From Thermococcus sp. M36 (GTDB lineage: Archaea > Methanobacteriota_B > Thermococci > Thermococcales > Thermococcaceae): a DNA stretch of 64,000 nt. The stretch spans positions 806,001 to 870,000 of the forward strand of contig NZ_SNUH01000001.1 of assembly GCF_012027355.1 (NCBI RefSeq), read 5' to 3'. Shown here piece by piece: positions 57,163 through 64,000 of the stretch. Positions within the stretch are counted from its first letter, which is position 1. Each line of letters opens with the position of its first letter. The translations under genes were made by a program, and so were the position numbers. The notes under the pieces are model-generated. The model made no database searches. It had not been told where the DNA came from and saw only the letters and a list, made by a program, of their open reading frames with translations.

Positions 57163-60100
57163 TCACGAGCCAAAGAACTCGTCCAGGCTGATACCCTTCT
57201 TCGGCTTTTTCATCCGGGATTTCTCCTTTCGGATCTCCTTCTCAAGGCCCTGGGAAGGCCGGTTCCTTTTCTCGGACTTCTTTTCTTTGGAGGGAGCCTT
57301 CTTCCCGGTGTTATTAGCCTCCCCCTTCGCCTTCAGCTCGTCCAAGTAGCCGTTCCTGCCGTTTGACTTCCCTGTTCTGGCCTTTATCATCTTCTCGCAG
57401 ACGTCCGCCGAGAAGCCCATCAGCGTCCTCTGCCTTTCGGGGAGGACGTTCTCGAAGAGGCTCTTTATGTCCTTCTCAGTTATGCATATCCTCTGCCGGG
57501 TGTAGTCAAGAACACGGTACTTCGTAACGAGCATCTTGGCGGTGGGCAGGTACTTCTCTATCGCGCCCTTGCTGACGGTCAAAACGATTTTTCCGCCACA
57601 CTTGGGACATTTTCCTGTCAGAGGAGGTCTTCTGTACTTCGTGTTGCATTTAACACACCTAAACTCCTGCCTCGTGAAGCTCCTCAGGTTGCCCCTCAGG
57701 TCGGGGACAAGGTGGGAGTTGATTATGGTCTCGGCCACGTGATGTTCGTCAACCGCCCTTATGCGCTCCGCCAGGGCGAGCTGGCGCTCGACCTTCTCCA
57801 CCATGTCGCCGAGCTGCTTGTACAGGCTCATCTTCGGTCCGAGGCCGATGTCGTCCGTATCGTGGGTGAACTTCAGGCCTTCGTACATCTCCGGCCTTCC
57901 AAGCCTGTCCTCAACGCGCTCTATGACCTTCACTTCCTTTGGAGACTTCATCTCGTAGGTCGCCTTGTAGAATTCCAGCGGGTAGTAGCGGACGACGTCC
58001 ATGTTATGGACCTCGCTGTCAACTTCCCTCGGGTCGAGTCTCGTCGTGACGACCAGCGGAGCGTCCATCTTGCCGCCGCGCTTTTCGGGGAGGTAATACT
58101 TGCTGAAGTTGAGAAGGGCGTCGAGGAGGAGCATTACAGCGTCCTCGTCGCCGTCGCATTGGTGTGTTACAATATTCTCATTTATTAGAACATTGTGATA
58201 GATTTTGGCATTTAATGAGAATACGAAGTCACTCTTAGGCTTGAGGTATTCGATGCGTTGGATGTTAAGCAGTGTGAGGTGCCCATTTTCATAGACCCCT
58301 ATCATCTCCCCCTCCTTCACCTCGAAGGCCCGCTTTTCCACGAATTTTCCGTTCTCGTATACCAGAACTGGATGGTCCACAGTCGTTTCAAAGCTCCTTC
58401 CGAGTTCAAGCCCAAAGCGGATCAGGTGATCGGTGCTCGGAGCTTTTATTACGTCCTCAATGTCAGTCAGGACAACCTTTCCGCTCTCTGGGTCGAAGGA
58501 ATAGACCTTAACGTCCCTCTTCGGCTTCTTCCTGACGTAAACCATGTTCTCATAGCTTTCCTCCTCGAACAGCTCGTAAAGCTCGCGGAGCGTTATTCTG
58601 GCCGGTTTGCCGTCAATCTGGACGAGGATTCTGGTGTCTCCAGGGAAGCAGTTCCTCCTCTTCGCCGCGTGGAAATACGGGTGAGCATATCCCACAAGAA
58701 CGTCGGAGAAGCCGATTATCCGACCGATTATTCCAGCGGAAGTGTGTGGGGCAAGGCCGATAACGAGGTGGCCGACGAGATCCTCCATCCTCTCGGCGTT
58801 GTAGAACCTCGGAAGGCCGTAGAACTTCTCAAGGAGGTCGTCTATAAAGCGCGCGACCTTGAGGAGGTAGCGACCGGCCTCGTAGGGCAGTATAACGTCC
58901 TGAACCTTCAGCTCGAGTATCTGGTCGTCCCGCTCCAGGGGTTTGCCCTCGAAGTCGTGGGTGTAGCCGAGCTCGCGGAGCTTCTCAACGCTCGTGCCTA
59001 TCTCCCTCGGCTTGAAGTGGGTTATCGGAGCATCGGTGGCATCGAAGCGGATGGTGCCGTCCTTAAAGACGTAGACGTCGTTTTTGGCCCTCAGCAGGCC
59101 TTTCTCTAGAGGCTCAGCCATCTTGAAGCCAGAGGTCATTCCCTGGACGCCTTTGAGCTTGTCGATGCCGTAGACCTTCACGTTTTCCATAGCTTTCCTG
59201 AGCAGTTCAGACGGCTTTATCGTCCTCCTCGCGTAGGGCTTCAGTTCAATGCCGCACTTAGGACAGCGGAAGTCAAAGCTTTCAGCCTCGTTTTCAGGAT
59301 AATCAACGTTGCACTTAGCACAGTGCCAGAGGAGCTCCTTTCTGGTACCACAGCGTGGGCAGAGATGCTCGGGGCCAGTGTGGCCGCATTCCGGACAGCG
59401 GAAGAAGGCTATCTCGACGCTGGTCACCTTCCCCTCCTCGGCGGCCTTCTTTATGTCCCTGCTCGACCCTCCCGCCAGACCGATCGGGAAGAGAACCTGA
59501 ACCGGCGGCTTCATCTTCCTCTCCTTGGCCTTCTCCGGACGGCCCATTCTGGCCCCTATCCAGCTTATGCCCCTGTCGCGGAGCTTTATGGGGCTGTTAT
59601 CGTTGATTATGTCAATTACAGTGAAAAAAGGCCTTGCCCTGAACTCCCACTCAAGGTTGCCGAGCGGGGTGAGCAGAGCGGCGCTCCAGGGGTACTCAAC
59701 GACAATGACCTTTCTCCTGTCCTCAGTGCGCTCAAGCCTGTGGGGAAGGCCGAGAAGCTCAAGGTAGCGCTTTATCTTCGGGTCGTTTTCGAGAACCACC
59801 TTCCGGGCAAACTTTATCCCCCTGAACTCGCCCCACTCGATTTGAGCATTAACCAATGCCCTCTGGAGCTCCTCGGCCTCCTCCGGTTTGAGCGTGTTCC
59901 AGTAGAGTGTGTAGTACGGGTGGAGAGGAATATCGAGGACCTTTGAGAGGTGCACCGCAATCTCGACGTCCGGCTTAACACGGAGCGGATCGTGGAGGAG
60001 CCTTTCGAGGAAATCCGGGTCGACCTCAAGGTACTCCGCGGCCTCCTCTATTGCCTCGCGCGGGTTCTCGGCGAAGGGCTTGAGCTCAACCTCGTAGGTT

Positions 60101-61539
60101 TCCGCTATCGCCTTAACCAGCTCCTGAACCCACCACTCCTCTACGTAGTTCGCTGGTAAAAGCGTCTGGTTGTTCTCCACGAAGTCGCCGAAGTTGACGA
60201 GGGCATCGCCAACGTAGAGTATCTCGTCCAGCTGGTTCCTCACCCTCAGTGCAGTCTCGTAGTCGTCCACCCTGATGACGGAGCCGTTCTTGAGCTTGAC
60301 TATCGGGCCCTCGATGGTAGTGGCGGGCGTCACGATGCAGCCCTTTCCGGGCCTCTCCGTCTTCATCTGCGTCCCCACGGCTATGAACTCGTCAAGAAGG
60401 AGCATTGTGGCCGGATTGACACTCCACGTGGCGAAGCCGCTGACGCGGGAGCGGCCGTAGCGGAGACGGAAGCCTCCGTTCTCCGAGGGCTCCGCGAAGA
60501 GCGGCCTGCCGCCGATTATCTCCTTCGTGTACTTCTTGTTCGGCGCGATGTTGGCCTTAAAGCGCTCGTAGAGCTCGTAGTAGAAGCCCTTCTCGACCTT
60601 CCCCTTCACCTCTTCGGGACGAGCCCCTTCAGCCCTTGATTCCCCTGAGGACTTCTTCTCTTCTTTCTCGGCCTTGCCCTTCTCTTTGCTCTCAACAAAC
60701 TCCTTTATCCACTCCCATCCGTCTATGCCCATTTTATCAATGTACTTAACGAGCTTCTTGGCCTTCTGGAGGACGCCCTCAGCCAGAACCAGAATGGCAC
60801 CGCCGCGGATATGGTTGGTCTCAACACCGGGGACGTCGCGGTGGGAAACCTCGACCTTATCGGTCTCCTCACCGGTTATCTCAATCGGTATGTTCCGCAT
60901 GGCCAGCCTCACTTCATCGGCCTCAGGGTGGTACTGCAGCCTTGTAACGGCACGGTGGTAGAGGTCTATCTCTTCCACCATCCTCTCGATGTGCTTTTCG
61001 CTCGGCTTGAAGCGGTCGAGACCTAGCTTCTTCCTCACATAGTCGCCGACGAGGACGCTCAGGGCCTGGGCCGTTCCGCCGGAGCTCCTTATCGGCCCCG
61101 CGTAGTAGAGGGCCAAATACTCGCTACCATCTGCCCACTCGTTGCGCTTGATTTTAACGTCAGCGATACCTTCCAATGGGGCCGAAACTATTCCCTCCGT
61201 GAGGATTGCCAGAGCCGTTCTGACCGCCTGCTCCGCGTACTTCTCCTTGCTCCCGAGGTCGCCGAACTTCCCCTCGATAATCTCGTCAACGACCTTGAGG
61301 GCGGCGAGTTCCTTCCCGTACTCCTTCACAAGAGCCCTTATGCGCTCGGCCACTCCGGGGGGGCCGACGAGGCTCTCGACACGGCCGGCCATGTCGGTCG
61401 CCTGGGGAACCTCAACCTCAAGGCTGGGGTCCATTCCCTGAGCGCGGGCCTTTCTCGCCACCTCGTAGGCCCTGTCTATCTCGCGCTGGAGCATCTCGAA
61501 GTAGGCCTTCATTTCAGGAGAGTATAGCTCTTCCCCCAT
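57163..61539 (-). CDS. polC: DNA polymerase D large subunit DP2 with mini-intein
   Basis: Catalytic subunit of the archaeal replicative polymerase PolD. 1458 residues precursor, about 1294 after splicing. N-terminal domain, DPBB-type core with SGGTAQALSVLVGDYV and KLRDRGISWIGARMGRP, zinc modules RCPECGHTGPEHLCPRCGT and FDFRCPKCGIEL, and active-site CDGDEDAVMLLLDALLNFSKYYLP after the intein. A C-terminal zinc motif RCVKCNTKY...KCPKCGGK and PIP-box-like SLDEFFGS end follow; a Lys-rich linker precedes it. The start abuts polB's stop. Confidence 0.97.
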   Translation of the reverse strand: MGEELYSPEMKAYFEMLQREIDRAYEVARKARAQGMDPSLEVEVPQATDMAGRVESLVGPPGVAERIRALVKEYGKELAALKVVDEIIEGKFGDLGSKEKYAEQAVRTALAILTEGIVSAPLEGIADVKIKRNEWADGSEYLALYYAGPIRSSGGTAQALSVLVGDYVRKKLGLDRFKPSEKHIERMVEEIDLYHRAVTRLQYHPEADEVRLAMRNIPIEITGEETDKVEVSHRDVPGVETNHIRGGAILVLAEGVLQKAKKLVKYIDKMGIDGWEWIKEFVESKEKGKAEKEEKKSSGESRAEGARPEEVKGKVEKGFYYELYERFKANIAPNKKYTKEIIGGRPLFAEPSENGGFRLRYGRSRVSGFATWSVNPATMLLLDEFIAVGTQMKTERPGKGCIVTPATTIEGPIVKLKNGSVIRVDDYETALRVRNQLDEILYVGDALVNFGDFVENNQTLLPANYVEEWWVQELVKAIAETYEVELKPFAENPREAIEEAAEYLEVDPDFLERLLHDPLRVKPDVEIAVHLSKVLDIPLHPYYTLYWNTLKPEEAEELQRALVNAQIEWGEFRGIKFARKVVLENDPKIKRYLELLGLPHRLERTEDRRKVIVVEYPWSAALLTPLGNLEWEFRARPFFTVIDIINDNSPIKLRDRGISWIGARMGRPEKAKERKMKPPVQVLFPIGLAGGSSRDIKKAAEEGKVTSVEIAFFRCPECGHTGPEHLCPRCGTRKELLWHCAKCNVDYPENEAESFDFRCPKCGIELKPYARRTIKPSELLRKAMENVKVYGIDKLKGVQGMTSGFKMAEPLEKGLLRAKNDVYVFKDGTIRFDATDAPITHFKPREIGTSVEKLRELGYTHDFEGKPLERDDQILELKVQDVILPYEAGRYLLKVARFIDDLLEKFYGLPRFYNAERMEDLVGHLVIGLAPHTSAGIIGRIIGFSDVLVGYAHPYFHAAKRRNCFPGDTRILVQIDGKPARITLRELYELFEEESYENMVYVRKKPKRDVKVYSFDPESGKVVLTDIEDVIKAPSTDHLIRFGLELGRSFETTVDHPVLVYENGKFVEKRAFEVKEGEMIGVYENGHLTLLNIQRIEYLKPKSDFVFSLNAKIYHNVLINENIVTHQCDGDEDAVMLLLDALLNFSKYYLPEKRGGKMDAPLVVTTRLDPREVDSEVHNMDVVRYYPLEFYKATYEMKSPKEVKVIERVEDRLGRPEMYEGLKFTHDTDDIGLGPKMSLYKQLGDMVEKVERQLALAERIRAVDEHHVAETIINSHLVPDLRGNLRSFTRQEFRCVKCNTKYRRPPLTGKCPKCGGKIVLTVSKGAIEKYLPTAKMLVTKYRVLDYTRQRICITEKDIKSLFENVLPERQRTLMGFSADVCEKMIKARTGKSNGRNGYLDELKAKGEANNTGKKAPSKEKKSEKRNRPSQGLEKEIRKEKSRMKKPKKGISLDEFFGS
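58159..58650 (-). other. mini-intein in DP2 (164 residues, no endonuclease)
   Basis: Residues 964-1127 of the precursor. Starts at Cys1 (RN|CFPGDTRILVQ), block B TTVDHPVLVYENG, ends ENIVTHQ before the +1 Cys of CDGDED, so the final residue is Gln instead of Asn. The size leaves no room for a LAGLIDADG endonuclease. The insertion is at the catalytic NCDGDED loop, the site used by known Pyrococcus PolII inteins. Confidence 0.95.
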
Positions 61540-63684
61540 TCAAACCCCCTCACAGAACTGATCGAACCGGACGACGGCCCTCAGGCGGGCGGTTTCAACG
61601 TCTATTATTGGAACCCTCGCGGGAGTTGGTACGATGTTCACCATCTTCTGGAACTCGGTCTGGGCCTGCCAGGTGCCGGTGTTGATCACAAAGACACCGT
61701 TATAGATTTTATACTGCATGACGTGGACGTGGCCGGCCTGGAAGAGGTCGGGGACGGACTCTATGACCAGGGTGTCTTCGGGGTCTGGAGCTATAGGAAC
61801 CTTCTCCCCAAAGGTCGGCGCGAGGTGGCGAAGCTTCAGAAGATCCACCATTGCCTCCGCCGGCCTGTGGTGGCTCCTGTTCGGGATAAAGCTCACCACG
61901 TCCTCTATCCCCCTCCCGTGGGCTATCAGAAAGTCCCTGCCGTGGAGCCTTACAACGGCAGGGTTGCTTATTATGACCGCGTTCTTGAGCTTGAAGAGGG
62001 GCCTCGCATACTCCTCGTAAAAGCCCGGCTGGGGGAGGGCCGTTCTGGCCGCATCGTGGTTGCCAGGGCCGATGAACATCGTTATGTGGTCGGGCACGTT
62101 TTTCAGCAGGTTTGCAAGGGCCTCGTACTGGTCAAATATATCCGGAATGGCAAGCTCGTTGTACTGGCCCGGGTAAATACCTATGCCGTCAACGACATCG
62201 CCGGCGATAATAATGTATTTGATTCTGCTCACCAGCTCCTCCTCGGCCCTGTTGTTTACGTCCCCATTCAGCCACTCAAGGAAGCGCATAAAGGCCTTCT
62301 CGCAGAACTTGTTCGAGCCCACGTGTATGTCGCTCAGCAGCAGCGCGTAAACCTTCTCCTCAAGGGGCGGCTTCTCACGCTTGAACATGGGGACGTCGGG
62401 GAGGAAAATTTTGCTGGCAAAAAATATGCCCCTGCCGGAGTAGCGGCCACGGAACGCGACAACCGAGTCAGGCATTATCTGGAAGAACTTCGCGCTCTCC
62501 TCGTTGTTGCGGTTTATGAACACCTTTATAACCCCGGTGCTGTCCTCGACCTCAAACATGAAGCCCTTGGCGGTCTCCCTTTTGCTGTTGACGAGGCCGA
62601 TTATGGTGACGTCATCGTCGGTCTTGACGTAGCTGAGCTTTGCAATGTCTATAACGCCACCGATTTCGGGATTCTCACGGAGTATCCTGCGCATCTTCCT
62701 GAGACGGGAACGGAAGTAGTCGGCGTAGACCTTGATAATTATCTCCCCTTCCTTGCTGGCGGCACTCTTGACCTTGGGAACCTCAAACTTAACGTTCTTA
62801 ACGTCAAAAACAAGCTCCCATTCGTCAGGGATCTCGGCCGCCCGGTAGCGGAAGCCCTTCTTGGGGCTGAGGCGGTAGTCCTCATAAGTGGAGTAGCTTT
62901 TCCTCTCCCCCGAAACCTCCTCGCCGACGTAGGCCATCGGCACCCCGTACTCTCCATAGACTATTCTGGGCTCCATCTCCTCCCCGTTCTCGTAGTATGA
63001 CTCGTCGTCTGGATAGCCATTGCCGTTTTCTGTGATCTCCCGGCCAATCCCAGACCCAGAGGCTGCAGCCTCAGCGCCACTGGGGGGCCCGGAGGTTTCT
63101 TCCCCGCAATCCCCACCATCCACGGGGAGGGCCTCACCGGTATCCCCTTCGACCATGTCTTCGGCCGGCGCGGTCTCACCCGTGGGGGCCCCGGCGGCTC
63201 CAGTGGAAATAGAACTCTCCCCCCGGAACAAACCGGGTTCCTCTCCCCCCAAACCACCAAAAGAAGCATCTACAGGGCCCTTTTCATCCGGAGTTCCAGT
63301 GGAAATAAAGGTTCCATCAGCGGTTTCAGGAGGATGGTCCACCGAAGTGCTTTCGACGATAGCAGACGAGACAGAAGCAGAATCAGCATCAGAGGCTAGG
63401 ACAACCCTTTTTTCACCACCATGGAGCATCTCATTTGAGGACTCGTGGTCGAGATTTTCGCCCCCGCGAGTGCCCCCTTCAACTGGAACTTCCACTGAAA
63501 GCAGACCCCTCTCCCTCAGAAACTCCTCTGCGATGGAAGAGTCCACCACAAAGGTGCCGCGCGATTTGGCAAACTTTATGAGCTCGGCAAGCGTGAAGTC
63601 CCTCCGGTACCTCTCCTCAAGCAGGTAGTACGCGGAGGGAGTGATTAAATAGTTGTTGGCCATTAAATCCTCAATAAGTCCCAT
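61540..63684 (-). CDS. polB: DNA polymerase D small subunit DP1
   Basis: Proofreading (3'-5' exonuclease) subunit of PolD. 714 residues. An N-terminal helical domain (about 1-70), a long low-complexity region (about 72-240; rich in Ser, Gly, Glu, Pro), an OB-fold (about 280-400) and a calcineurin-like nuclease domain with LLLSDIHVGS (about 447), IIIAGDVVDG, FIGPGNHDAAR, LIAHGRGIED and FQAGHVHVMQY. Metal ligands complete. The cdc6 stop overlaps its ATG (TGATG). Confidence 0.96.
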   Translation of the reverse strand: MGLIEDLMANNYLITPSAYYLLEERYRRDFTLAELIKFAKSRGTFVVDSSIAEEFLRERGLLSVEVPVEGGTRGGENLDHESSNEMLHGGEKRVVLASDADSASVSSAIVESTSVDHPPETADGTFISTGTPDEKGPVDASFGGLGGEEPGLFRGESSISTGAAGAPTGETAPAEDMVEGDTGEALPVDGGDCGEETSGPPSGAEAAASGSGIGREITENGNGYPDDESYYENGEEMEPRIVYGEYGVPMAYVGEEVSGERKSYSTYEDYRLSPKKGFRYRAAEIPDEWELVFDVKNVKFEVPKVKSAASKEGEIIIKVYADYFRSRLRKMRRILRENPEIGGVIDIAKLSYVKTDDDVTIIGLVNSKRETAKGFMFEVEDSTGVIKVFINRNNEESAKFFQIMPDSVVAFRGRYSGRGIFFASKIFLPDVPMFKREKPPLEEKVYALLLSDIHVGSNKFCEKAFMRFLEWLNGDVNNRAEEELVSRIKYIIIAGDVVDGIGIYPGQYNELAIPDIFDQYEALANLLKNVPDHITMFIGPGNHDAARTALPQPGFYEEYARPLFKLKNAVIISNPAVVRLHGRDFLIAHGRGIEDVVSFIPNRSHHRPAEAMVDLLKLRHLAPTFGEKVPIAPDPEDTLVIESVPDLFQAGHVHVMQYKIYNGVFVINTGTWQAQTEFQKMVNIVPTPARVPIIDVETARLRAVVRFDQFCEGV

Positions 63685-64000
63685 CAGAGCAGCCTCCTCT
63701 GCCTAGACATGCTTACGGTGAGCATGGTCTGGAGCTGATGGTCGTGACGGTATATGTTTTTGACCTTATAAGGAGTTACGTTCAGGCGGATCTCCTTGGT
63801 TCTTCCATACCTGCCCTTACTGACGACCTTCGCGTTGATTATGCCCAGCATATCTAGCTCATTGATCAAATCGCTCACGCGCCTCTGTGTGAGCGGTTCG
63901 AGGTCTATGTGGTCGCAGAGCGATTTATAGACGGAGTAAACGTCGCCAGTGTTGGCCGGGAGCTCACCGTTCTCGTCGAGGAGGACTATCGCGTAGAGGA
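63684..64000 (-). CDS. Cdc6/Orc1 replication initiator (C-terminal end only)
   Basis: About 105 C-terminal residues are visible. The winged-helix part reads [71 protein letters not shown], typical of the initiator's DNA-binding domain. The ATPase domain lies outside the window. It is translationally coupled to polB by TGATG, so cdc6-polB-polC form an operon. Confidence 0.9.
   Translation of the reverse strand, partial: LYAIVLLDENGELPANTGDVYSVYKSLCDHIDLEPLTQRRVSDLINELDMLGIINAKVVSKGRYGRTKEIRLNVTPYKVKNIYRHDHQLQTMLTVSMSRQRRLL

Noticed and set aside
61723-63000. 425-codon plus-strand frame opposite polB
   Set aside because: Antisense shadow of DP1; the DP1 motifs are unambiguous and the frame contains no recognisable domain.

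Overview
The window is a dense, GC-rich (roughly 55 %) piece of a hyperthermophilic euryarchaeal chromosome, almost certainly a Thermococcus. The evidence is the two-subunit DNA polymerase D next to Cdc6/Orc1, ADP-dependent phosphofructokinase, ADP-forming acyl-CoA synthetases, a TET-type M42 peptidase, archaeal XerA, CarS, Kae1, a CGP-CTERM surface protein, GGTGA-type ribosome binding sites and TTTAAA/TTTATA promoters. The species cannot be named from the sequence alone.

Layout. 1-8.0 kb: XPD-family helicase (cut by the left edge), TET peptidase, SfsA, a TOPRIM/coiled-coil gene coupled to xerA, and ADP-PFK. 8.1-15 kb: Asp/Glu-racemase-like enzyme, nitroreductase, ThiI and an orphan ThiI-like PP-loop protein, a frameshifted cysteine-synthase-like gene, and two tandem DUF257 genes. 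15-24.8 kb: ADP-forming acyl-CoA synthetase (alpha and beta), a sugar isomerase-like protein, an MgtE-like permease divergent from two PhoU/TrkA-C proteins, endonuclease III, and a PadR-ABC exporter operon. 25-36.8 kb: class III aminotransferase, ECF-type membrane protein, deoC overlapping a DUF1884/A-domain-encapsulin-like gene, a frameshifted CGP-CTERM protein, enolase, a radical SAM protein, Lrp-type regulators, ITPase, adenosine-specific kinase, a SPASM protein without the radical-SAM cysteines, and moaE. 36.8-38.9 kb: a tnpB-only IS605-group element that has destroyed moeB, followed by moaD. 39-49 kb: carS, a MarR/GbsR regulator divergent from an RND exporter/surface protein operon, an NSun6-type methyltransferase, a flippase-like protein and NAD kinase. 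49.4-57 kb: a DUF835 gene broken by a short insertion, kae1, a second acyl-CoA synthetase alpha chain, coaD, tpiA and tRNA-Gln. 57-64 kb: DNA polymerase D (DP2 with a 164-residue mini-intein, DP1) and the end of cdc6/orc1. In related genomes the replication origin lies beside cdc6, so it is probably just beyond the right edge.

Three glycolytic genes (pfk, eno, tpiA) carry TATCAC-N5-GTGATA-like motifs around their starts, which suggests common control by the Tgr/TrmBL1 regulator. Several local regulators have clear nearby palindromes: PadR at 22.56 kb, MarR/GbsR at 40.1 kb, and a site upstream of the SPASM gene.

Four genes are broken: the cysteine synthase (G6 run), the CGP-CTERM protein (single-base frameshift), moeB (transposon plus deletion) and the DUF835 gene (about 0.24 kb insertion). 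The most unusual pieces are the DeoC/A-domain-encapsulin pair, the moeB disruption with its likely RNA-guide arrangement, the RND/COG1361/LEA2 operon under a perfect 24-bp palindrome, and the cysteine-depleted SPASM protein.
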